A stretch of 64,000 nucleotides of DNA from Bedellia somnulentella (lineage: Eukaryota; Arthropoda; Insecta; Lepidoptera; Bedelliidae). The notes beneath the pieces are model-generated. The model saw only the letters and a program-made list of their open reading frames with translations. It made no database searches and was not told where the DNA came from. Both the position numbers and the translations under genes were made by a program. Below are positions 42,201 through 54,200 of this stretch, piece after piece (positions within the stretch are counted from its first letter, which is position 1; each line of letters begins with the position of its first letter). Where the stretch lies: contig OY755197.1 in the NCBI GenBank assembly GCA_963576735.1, positions 8,444,501 to 8,508,500 on the forward strand, given 5' to 3'.

Positions 42201-45200
42201 CATATCGTAGATTTGAACATATCGTGAAATGATCGATCATTTCATGAAATGGTCACATTTCGTGATGTGGTCAACTTTATTTGACCAGATCATAAAATCG
42301 TCAACGTTTCACGATTTTGTCATCCACGCTTGGCCAGATCGTAGAAATAGGGTAACCAATGAAATGCGATCCAAACTCTACCGTTTTTTAACATATTGCT
42401 CAGGTTTTTAGTAATTTGCAAAGTAGCCGAAAACCTTTTCGTCGAAAACTCTTTTGTTATTACTTTCTTCCTCGCTTAAATAAAGAATTATTAACTTTTT
42501 TACTGCGAGAAATAACACTTTTGACAGCGGCCGCCATCTTCACTCATAAACAAAGCGTTTTCAGCGCCTCTACCGGTAATTAATGTATCTACTTTACGAT
42601 ATGACCAAATAATCTTAACCATTTCATGAAGAGGCCGCGCGTTTAGTTGGCTATATCGAGAAACGATTTCTTATCATTGATCTGCCCAAACCACATCACG
42701 ATGTGGCTAATAGACAGTTGAACATTTCATGAAATACGACTATTTCATGAAATGATCGATCATTTCATGATGTGTTCAAATTTACGATATGGCCACGACA
42801 CATACATATACTCACGGCTATAAATCCCTTAACCGGGTTGCCAGAGTTTTGGAATGATAAATTCCTCAGCCACTTTTGGAAGTTACATAAACATAAACGT
42901 TCACGCCAAATATCCCCGAAGGGGTAGGCAGAGGTACTATACATTTGAACATCACGTGACTTTGTCACCCGGTGTTCAGAGTACCTACGTTTTGCATGGA
43001 CAGTGTACTCACGTGATAGGGGGCAGGCCTATCGCCGTTTTGTACGAATACACTGTTTTGGAAGTTGATTGGGGAAAAGCTAATAATGAATAAACGACTT
43101 TGGTGACTTTGTTAATCGTGAGGAAACCCTCATGGCTGAGTCGTACTTAGTCATGAGACAGTGTATTCGTACGAAACGGCGATAGGCCTGCTCCCTATCA
43201 CGTGAGTACACTGTCCATGCAAAACGTGGGTACTCTGAACACCGGGTGACAAAGTCACGTGATGTTCAGAAGTATTAGTACCTCTGCCAACCCCTTCGGG
43301 GATATTCGGCGTGAACGTTTATGTTATGTATGTTATGTTATGACTTTGGTGACAGGTCTCCAACCACATCGCCCAAAACTCACTTAAAAAGCCCCTATAC
43401 CCTTAGTCGCCTCTTACGATCACTCACGGGTAGAAATGGGGTAGTGTTATTCTAATAAATAGAAAGGAAAGAAATAAATTTATTCATACACAGTTAAAAA
43501 ATATATAATATAGATATACTAACCAATAAAATTTTACTTACTGTATTATTAAAACAAAAAACTTTAGTAATAAAAAAAATTATATTATGTTAACTTCAAT
43601 GTGATATTTTAAAGTTAAATTTATTTCTTCGATATTTAATTTTATAGCCTACCAATTTTAAAAATATTAAACATAATTTAATGCCCGAAAGGGTAAATTT
43701 GCATGGGGAGATTACAAGTCTTTTTTTTTCTTACAAAACCATAGTGTGACTTACAGCCGGTTTTACAATTGAGCATTCTAGCTCTAATCAGTTGAGTTGT
43801 TATCAAACTCTAAGTAAGTACTTAAGTATAAGGTGTTTCACAAAACAAACAATACTCGTTGCTAGTATGTGATCAACAAAGCATTTACAGATCCACAATC
43901 TTTTCTTGGCCGGCGGCGACTAGGTAGGTAGGTAGTCGCCGCCGGCCAAGAAAAGATCGTGGATCTGTATGTCAGTTTGTAGTCAAGATTTATGCACGTT
44001 TCAATTAACGCACAAAAACTTACCGATAAAGTTATATTTCTGTAATTATACTTTAATATAAATAGCAGTTGAATCTAAGAACTCGATTCAATAATATTTC
44101 ATTAGAAGTTACATTTATAAGAAGGTTTTGAGACCATTTGAATAAAAAATAAAAATAAACAAACAAAAACTTAGGGAAACGGAACGTATATACGTCAATA
44201 CCTCTATTCGTTAAGCCAATCATACATATCCATCGACAAAATTGTATCAAGTTCTGTTCTGTATGTTTGCTTTGTTTTCATTTATTTATGTGTTTGTGTT
44301 TAGATTTTTATCATGTATGTTCATAAATGAGAAAATATATTCACGGATATACGCGGAATCTTTGGTAGTGCAAAACACCATGGAGGTGGAATAAAAATGG
44401 AAAAATAATCCAAAAACTTCGGCGTATTTTGCCTCCGAGGTATCTGCTGCGGCTCCTCTAGTGATGATAATGATGTATCTGAAGATATCTCCAGAAAATT
44501 GTCTAAAGCAATGTGTTTACTTCACAAATTTGAAATTGAACACGGTTTAAGACGCCGAATTCGACAACTTAACTGACTTATTAACCTTTCGTAGGCTGAC
44601 AGTACAGTAGTTTGTTTATTTTCGTCCTAACTCATTTTTGTTACATTTTTGAATAACAAAACAAAGAAGTTATGCTAAAATAAGGATAATTTATAACACG
44701 TAATTTATAACATAAAGTAAAAACACTCCGTTAGCTCACGACCGTTTGAATGATGCAAGATTTGAATCAAGTTTAGTCCGAAAATTTGTATAGGTGAATG
44801 TAGGTGCGAATGTTGTTAATGGTCAATGGACTCAGTCTTTATCACTTTAAAGTAATTTCAACTATCCTGTCATGTAAATAAGATTTAAAATTAACTAAAA
44901 CTAAAATGATTCCTCCTTGGACGGATACGTCCTTAGGCAAAGGATTGGGGTATGGACGGATCCGTCCTTGGGTGTTCTAAAGGTTAAACTAACTTATTGT
45001 CAAACGAGTTCAGAAACACAAATTTGAACATTTATGTCGAATTATATACAATCAAAATTTGATTAAATTACAATATTTGGTCTATTCAGAAACGTAATTT
45101 TGGTAAGTACGTACTTAAATACGGCTTGAGTTACTTTTATCGTTAAATTCTCAATTGTGAAATTGGCTGTTACATTCACAATTAATAGATCATAATTGTA

Positions 45201-48200
45201 TGCCCAAAGTAGGTAAAATATGTATGGGACAAATAACTCAATCTTATTTACAAAACCATAATGTAACTCACATCTACAATTAATTTATGATATTGATTTG
45301 GCGTGAGTGTATGAGTCAGTGAGGAGAAGCCTATATCTATATCATATTTTGGGACTGGAAGACTAAATTTTAAATAACAAGGAATGGATAAGAAGTTACG
45401 CGTTTATTTTAATTCACTTTAGGTACAAGAATTTAAGTAGTAAATAGTTCTGATGGAAAGACGAGATGACCAATGAATCCTTAAGGCGTTTCTTTTATCC
45501 ACAAGGTGCGTTTTATGGCGTTCGAAATAGTTTTTAGGGCGAAAAGATCTTGAATATAATGACTTAATTGTAGGAATTAATTAAATAGTACAAGTTTCAC
45601 TTTGCCAATTTAATAATTATTTAACTTAAAGTAAAGAATTAATAAACGAGAAAAAAAACACTTGCTTTGCTACATCTCTCTCCGATAAGTTTCGAATAGT
45701 GATGTTTCACATACATACATATACTCACGCCATTAGTTTCCATTGGGATAGGCAGAGACAATTGATCGCCACTTCGTACGATCCTGACAAACCTCTCTAG
45801 CTTTGTTTACATCCATCAATCTTTTCATACATGCTCTTTTATTCTTCATACTTCGGACGCCAGCCTTTTTGAGCACACTCTCAATTTGGTCCAAGTGTGT
45901 TCTCCGTGGTCGTCCTCTACTAACATTACCATCCACACTAGCTCTATAGATCCCTTTTACCAATTTTCTATCATCCATCCTCTCTATGTGCCCAGAGCAT
46001 CTCAACATTCCTTTTTCTATCTTTCTTACAATATCATCTTTAACACCACACTTTTCACGAAAACACTACACGAATATAACACTATTTCTCACTCGGTCAC
46101 ATAATCTTTTCGCATATAATATAATAGTAAACCAAAGTTATCTATCCAAAGCTTTTGTTCTCCAGATTCGACATCGACATCCTGAAGCATACCCTAAGAA
46201 ATTATTTTTAATGTTATTGATATTAAAGCTTTTGGTCAACATTTAGATAATTTTCACCACGAAATGATATTTATATTTAAGCGCCTCTTTATTTTCAAAG
46301 CAAATAAGAAAAAGGAATGCGTGAGTAAATGAATGAATGAGTAGAGAATATAACATTGTTTGTGAATTACAATTGTTTGCCTTACTATAAGAAATTAAGA
46401 ATTTAAATTACAACTAATAAATAAAGGAAACGAAAATTCAGAGGTAGGAAACGCAAACATTACTTAGTTTGTAAAAGAAACAAAGGATAGAAGAATTTCG
46501 CGCTGGCAGAGCGACGGGGGCGTATACCCGAGGTCGCGGGTTCGATTCCCGCCTGTGTCGAAATTTTTCTTTTATTCATTTATTCTTTATTTATTATTAA
46601 TTATCCCCACATGAGGATTTCATAAACAAAAACATTCAAATTAAATTACAACTACAGGTATCAGCTGATTTCCCGCCCGTCCCGCCAGATTCTTCCCCGA
46701 GCGCGCCTGAAAACAGAAGGAGACAGCCTTTCGGAAAACATGATAAGAGACATAAGGTAATGTGTCTTTTGTAACATAACATAAACGTTCACGCCGAATA
46801 TTCTCGAAGGGATTGGTAGAGGTACTAACACTTCTGAACATCCCGTGACTTTGTCACCTGGTGTTTAGAGTACCCACGTTTTGCATGGACAGTGTACTCA
46901 CGTGATAGGGGCAGGCCTATCGCCGTTTTGTACGAATGTAAGTAGTGCTAAGTATAACTCAGCCGTGTGGGTTTCCTCACGATGTTTTCCCTCACCGTTA
47001 AAAACCATGATAAATTAACCACACATATATCTTTAGAAAAGACAAATTGGTGTAGGCTTGACCCGGGATTTGAACACTAGTCGCTTCACGTTAACCGGCG
47101 TTCAACCTGTTGAAATATCACGTCTTTTGTACGAATTAAAAAATAATAATTCGGAGACATTAATTAGGAAAAAGTTAATACAAAAATTAAAAACGTATAC
47201 AAACAAACTCACGGCTATAAATCCCTAGAACGGGTGCCAGAGCTAAGGATTTAGAAATTCCTCAGCCACTTTTGGAAGTTACGAGGGGAAAATATGGTGA
47301 AATAAAGGTTTCTGATGATGGGTCCCCAACCGCATCGCCGGAAAACCCCTTCAAAGCCCCAATACCGTTAGTCGCCTTTTACTACAACCATAGGTAGAAA
47401 TGGGTTAGTGACATTGTAAGCCGGCACCACACGGCATTAACGGCAACAAATTATTAGAATAAGTAGAGATCACCTATATAACATTTATAGCGAAAAGTCC
47501 TATAACTTCAACCAAGATTTTATTAATTATGTCAGAAAATATTCGAAAATTTTCAAAAAAGTTTGTGGTGAAGCTAAATCTAGATGTATAAAACATAAAA
47601 TTAAGAATTCTTCCAACAAGAGTAAGACCGTCTGGAAATTAATCAACAGCGAAACTGGAAAACTAAAATACCCACATGATCTCAATTTATTATTAGATAA
47701 TGAACTGATACAGTCAAGATCACAAATTGCTAATAATTTTGAAAATCATTCAATCAGACAACAGAGAAATTAAATTCATGTCCCGCCAAAAAAGCTCTTG
47801 AGTTGTTGGAACAAAATGTAACCAAAACAACAGCACAGTTTTCTTTAAGTACGTTGACAGTAATAATATAATTAAAAAAATTAAAACCATTAACCTTAAA
47901 AAAACCTAAGACATAACAGGACAACCGTGATAGCCCAGTGGGTAGAACACTCGGTTATCGTGCAAACGACTAGTGTTCAAATCCTGGGTCGGGCATACAC
48001 CAATTTGTCTTTTCTAAAGACATATGTGTGGTTAATTTATCACGGTTGTTAACGGTGAGGGAAAACATTGTGAGGAAACCCACATGGCTGAGTTGTACTT
48101 AGTCATGTGACAGTGTATTCGTACAAAACGGCGATAGGCCTGCCCCCTATCACGTGAGTACACTGTCCATGCAAAACGTGGGTACTCTGAACACCAGGTG

Positions 48201-51200
48201 ACAAAGTCACGTGATGTTCAGAAGTATTAGTACCTCTGCCAACCCCTTCGGGGATATTCGCCGTGAACGTTTATGTTATGTTATGTTATGTTACATAACA
48301 GGAATGTCAGTTTTCGTTAAAACAGAATAACAAATATAATCGCTCCCCATTTAACGATACTCTTTAATAAATGTATAGATATAGGAGAATTTCCAGACTG
48401 TATGAAGTTAAGTAGGCTCATCCCACTACATAAAACAGGAGAAAGTCAGGACTTTACCAACTATAGGCCGGTTTCTATTTTACCAGTTCAGTAAAGTTTT
48501 TGGGAAAATCATGTCCAACCAAATGCTTTCATATTTTAATAAAAATAATATATTTCATGACGAGCAGTATAGTTTTACTAAAGGTAGGTCTACTGTAGAT
48601 GCAGGAGTGTCACTAATGAAACATATTTTTAATTCATGGGAAAACTCCCGGGATGCTTTAGGTATATTTTGTGACCTCTCAAAAGCTTTTGATTGTGTAA
48701 AAAAGGAAATAGCATTGACTAAACTCAAATATGACGGTTTTGACGAGCAGGCACTGAAATTAATGGCATCATATCTTAATAAAAGAACTATAAAGGTAGA
48801 TATTAATGAAACCACGTCGGAAGGATCGGAAATAGGGATGGGCGTTCCTCAAGGTTCTATACTTGGCCCATTACTGTTTCTGATTTATATTAATGATTTA
48901 CCATTTATGTTACAAAAGTATTCTGAGATAGTTATGTTTGCAGATGATACATCTTTAATATTTAATGTAGCGAGATCCTCTACTGACTACTTGACGACGT
49001 AAATATAGCTATCTCACTGGTATTGCATTGGTTTACTGTAAATAACCTGGTCCTGAATGCCAAAAAAACTAAATGTATTAAATTTACTTTACCGAACGTT
49101 AGGCAAGTTGACGCCAATATTGTTATTGATAGTGAAAACGTAGAATTAGTGAAAGAGACAAAATTCCTAGGGATGATAATCGATTCTAAGTTGCAATGGG
49201 GACCCCATATACTAACACTTTCTAAAAGGCTGAGCTCAGCAGCGTATGCCGTGCGTAAGATTAGAGAAATAGCAGACATAGAAACAGCTCGCATTGTTTA
49301 TTTCAGTTATTTCCATAGTATTATGTCGAACGGTATTTTATTTGGGGTAAAGCGGCTGATGTTCATAAATTTTTTGTCTTACAATAGCGAGCTATCCGAT
49401 CTATTTACATGTTAAGGTCGAGGTATTCGTTGCGCGAAAAATTTAAAGATATTGACATTTTCCCTTGCCAATACATATTTGAGAATTTAATGTATGCCAA
49501 AAAGAATATAGGACGATTTAGTAAAGTTAGTGATAGGCATACTGTTAACACTCGAAATAAGGAGAAACTTAACGTACCGAAGTGGAGGCTTAATAAAGTA
49601 AGTAACTCCTTTATGGGACTATCCCTGGAAATGTTCAGTTTAAAAAGGCAATTAAAACCATGCTTTTAAAGAAATCTTACTACAGTGTTCAAGACTTTTT
49701 AAACTACTTGGACACAACGCGCACATGACCGTGTCCGTAAAGCTATAAATCTTCCCTCGTTATTCCTAGGAATAATTGTCTGGTGAGGATTTTTCTTCTC
49801 ACGTTATGTGATTAGTTTTTTGTGATGGACAATTTATATGTCAAACTAGCGTTTGGTTTTGTCGCGTAGTTACTTCCGAAGCAACGGATTAACGATTAAT
49901 TTAATACTTTGACGTTCAAAAAATGTTAGTATTTTAACTTTATTTTGAAAAAGAAACTTTTTGACTTTTTTTGACTTTTGACAAATTTATAACTATTCTA
50001 TCACGTTCTTTAAATAAATATTATATATTTGTTTTCTTTTAGGAATCGTCTAAGAAGGAATCAAAGAAAAATTCATCGCAAGCTGCCAACACCAACTCGA
50101 TACAGAACTATGGACCGCAGGTACAGTTATATTTTTTCATAACATTACATAAACGTTCACGCCGAATATCCCCGCAGGGGTTGGCAGCGGTACTAATACT
50201 TCTTAACATCACGTGACTTTGTCACCTGGAGGGCAATTCTCACACGGTAGATTTTATATCACTTTCGATATTTATCACTTTTGTGATATTTTGCGACCGA
50301 TATTTGACTTGAGCTATTCTCACTCCATCCGATCGATATTTTTCTATTGAAAACCAGCCGACATGATGATATATATCAAAGGATGATATCGTGTGGTCAC
50401 GATCAGACGATATGATGATATTTGAAGATGTCGTGCGAACGGTAGCCATTTTGTTTTTAAATTTTGTTTGAATACTTATAGATAGAAAACTAAAATGTAG
50501 GTATATATATTAAATGGATCATAGATCAAATAGTCTTAGAAGTTGTAAATAATAACTACTTGGATCAACGTTAATTATATTATTAAAATATAAAAAATAT
50601 ATTATTTTTCCATAATAAAATTTCAAAAACTAAATTCGGTTGTCGGATGGTCCATTTGGGAATTCAGACTTTGCTAGTTTCCGGCAAAGTACACTTAAAG
50701 GAAAATTTAAACAAACCCAAACATATGTAAATATTGACAAAATCAATATTAAATTTTTTAAGGTGGCTTCAATCGTGTTTGCCATAATTATTTCGCCAAT
50801 GTCGAATAAAAATATTGACAGATATGAAGACCTTTTCATATCTAAGATGACAGTTAAACTGACCTTTCGTTCAATTCATTCGCTTGGATCATTGATTTCG
50901 GTCTTCGTTCTTTAATGTCTAAGGAAAAATTACTACCGTGTGCGAGAATACAGTTTCAATCTATCAATAGAAATATATTTCACTTTGTGATATTTTTCAC
51001 ATGACATTGAACACTTGATATAATTTCTATGATAGTAATGATATCGAACTTGCGAGAATTGCCCTCCTGGTGTTCAGATTACCCATGTTTTGCATGGACA
51101 GAGTACTCACGTACTTATATTTTTATTGTAACTGAAAACTATTTAATATTGAAGACATCTTCTTTAAGTGATATCAATAATATTGGGAAAATAGCTGCTC

Positions 51201-54200
51201 AAGTCAAGTAGACTGACCTCAGCAAATTTCTTTAAATGCAGTAAAACAAATTTCATCAATCTTCACTGCCCATATTCGCTTGATATGTTCCTTGAAGGGG
51301 TTGATTGGTCAATGGTGTGTTTTTCAAAAGTTCATTACGCTAGACTAGTGTGGGTTGGCAGACTAACAACTACTACCGTATTAGTTGTTTGTGCTCTCAA
51401 AATAATCATGATATTTTTGGATAATTACGTGATTTAGCCTGCAATATCCTACTAAACTTAGCTAAAACTTTTTTTACACTTTACAAAAAAACAATTGAAA
51501 TTTTCCCACCTCTGTATCTTTAATTAATTAAAATCAAATATGTGTCTTATATTTTGTGCTAACTCCAAATAAATATTGTTTTCCTAAATTTTCATTGAAT
51601 ATGTCAATTTTGTAGGGTCACTTATATATTAATTGCTGTGTAGTGTCGGCTTAGTATTCTAAGCCGACACTACACAGCACTACCCCATTTCTTCCGGTGG
51701 GTGTACATAAGAGGCAACTAACGGTATTGGGGCTTTTAAGGGATTTTTGGGCGATGCGGTTGGAGACCCATCACCAACAACTTTTATTTTATCATCTTTT
51801 CCCCTCTTAACTTTCCAAAAGTGGCTGAAGAATTTATAATTCCCTGGCTACCCCTTCTAGGGATTTATAGCCGTGAGTATATGTATGTATGTATATTTAC
51901 ATTACAGGGTGTCCACGGAGTACCACTATTCATAGAGAAATGCATAGACTTCATAGAAAAAGAGGGTCTATCTTCGGAAGGATTGTATCGAGTTCCCGGG
52001 AACAGGGCCCATGTTGATATGCTGTTTAAGAAGTTTTATGATGGTGAGTTGCTTTTCATTTATATCATGTTATAAACCTTGATAGTTTGGTGAGAACTAC
52101 CACTGCCTTTCAGGCCTTTATTAGTAATATTGTTACTAGGATAATATTGTCTGTTGTTTTGAAAATGTTTAATAAGAAATATAATTTCAATAGAATCATT
52201 TTCAATATATATAAAATACAGATTATGAATTAGAGGCTCGTTTTATACATAACATAACCTAGCTAAATGTGAGCAAGCATTTCTAAACACTCATTTCTAT
52301 GTACAACTCAGTCACGTGGTTTTCCTCACGACACGTTTTCTCTCACCGTTTACAACCATGATTAATTAACCACAAATATTCTTTAGAAGAGGCTAATTGG
52401 TATAGGCCCGACCCGGGATTAGAACACTAGTCGTCTGCACGATAACCGGTGTTCAACCCACTGAGCTATCACGTCGTTTATATATCTTTATTAATTATTT
52501 TTTCTTTATTGCAGATCCCAACATAGACCTGGATTCACTGGACATCCCGGTAAATGCGGTGGCTACTGCTCTCAAAGATTTCTTCTCCAAGAAGATGCCC
52601 CCACTTCTAGATGAAGCTAGCATGACTGAGCTTGAAGATATTGCAGGTATGGTTTATTATTTTGTCTATATACATTACTGTTTGTCAGGATCGTACAAAG
52701 TGGCAATCGATAGTATCTGCCTCCCCCATGGTGTGTGTATATGTTATGTTTTGTAGTACCGACAATTCGGTATGCAAAGTTTTACTAAAGTGATGCTGAT
52801 TACAAAACCATTTCGAGATATTATGGTCATAAACAATATTTTCTTGAAATTGTATCAATTGAAGCTAAGATGACTGTTATTTTATTAAAAAACTGTGACA
52901 GTGTTTGACCTTCAATGTTGTTTCAAAGACATGCGGTTTTGCAGTTTATTAATAAAATATCAAAAATCATAGGTTTGTTAAGTATAATATCGTAATAATT
53001 TCACATCACAAATTCGTATATGTTTTGCAATCAGCAACATTTTTATAAAACATTTCGCTTCATTTGCATGTCGCTACGTGATTTTATCAATCGATGACGT
53101 CATAAAGTACAAAAGTTGAACAATCTTTAAAAAATCATAACTTTACAATTACTCCTTTTAAATGGAAAATATTCAAATTGGTCTTTTATTTTCGTGTTTA
53201 CTATCGAATAAAAATATTTAATAAATACCAAAAAAAAACTTTGCATACCGAATTATAGAACCCCGTTAGTTGGTGAATTTTAGTAGTATAGATCTTTCTG
53301 CTGATGATGAGATGCTGGAGACTAGTTACAAGTTACATATATAATTAAACATACATACATATACTCACGGCTATAAATCACTAGAAGGGGTAGCCAGAGC
53401 TCAGGAATTAGAAATCCCTCAGCCACTTTTGGAAGTTGCGTGGAGAAAAGATGGTAAAAATAAAGGTTTTTGGTGATGGGTCTCCAACCGCATCGCCCAA
53501 AATTCCCTTAAAAGTCCCCAAAACCGTTAGTCGCCTCTTATGTAAACCCACCGCAAGAAATGGGGTAGTGCTATTCCAAGCCGACACTACACAGCATTAA
53601 TAAAACAATGACAATAAAGGTTACATATATAAGCAACCGTGAAAGCTCAATGGGTAGAATACTCTTATCGTGCAGACTATGATAAAATCCCAGGTCGGGC
53701 CTCAATTTGTCTTTTCTAAAGACATATGTGTGGTTAATTTATCATGGTTGTTAACGGTGAGGGAAAACATCGTGAGGAAACCCACATGGCTGAGTTGTAC
53801 TTAGTCGTGTGACAGTGTTTTCGTATAAAATGGCCTGCCTCATATCACCTTAGTCACTGTCCAAGCAAAACCTGGAACACCGGGTGACAATGTCACGTGA
53901 TATTCAGAAGTATTAGTACCTCTGCCCTGCGGGGATATTCGGCGTGAACGTTTGAGTCTTGAGTACTTGTGAGAGTACTGAGGTAGTAACATCGCAGTGT
54001 CAAAGAATCACTTTGCTGTTTCCATATATTATTCCTCACAGCCCAATGTCCCAACCAAGGGGCTTATGCCTACCCAAATTCCATAATTCTGGTTAAGTGC
54101 CGGTTGGTAAATGCCGAAGCAAGGAATCATTTTAATTTTCCGATAATCAGGTGATTTTCTGAAAATTATGTGATCTGCAATATCGTACCAAAGTGGGTTA

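Larger units (their letters stand above)
42800..43455 (-). mobile_element. family A split by two family B insertions
   Basis: Family A sequence is interrupted at 42885-43055 and 43108-43341. Each insertion is bounded by a direct repeat of family A sequence (TTTTGGAAGTT; GACTTTGGTGAC). Confidence 0.85.
47437..49860 (+). mobile_element. CR1/jockey-type LINE, decayed
   Basis: Upstream fragments (SKTVWKLINSETGKLKYP region, 47620-47690) precede the family B insertion at 47921. The reverse transcriptase follows in three broken frames. The 3' part ends near 49860 without a clear tail. It fills most of the intron between exons 25 and 26. Confidence 0.78.
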
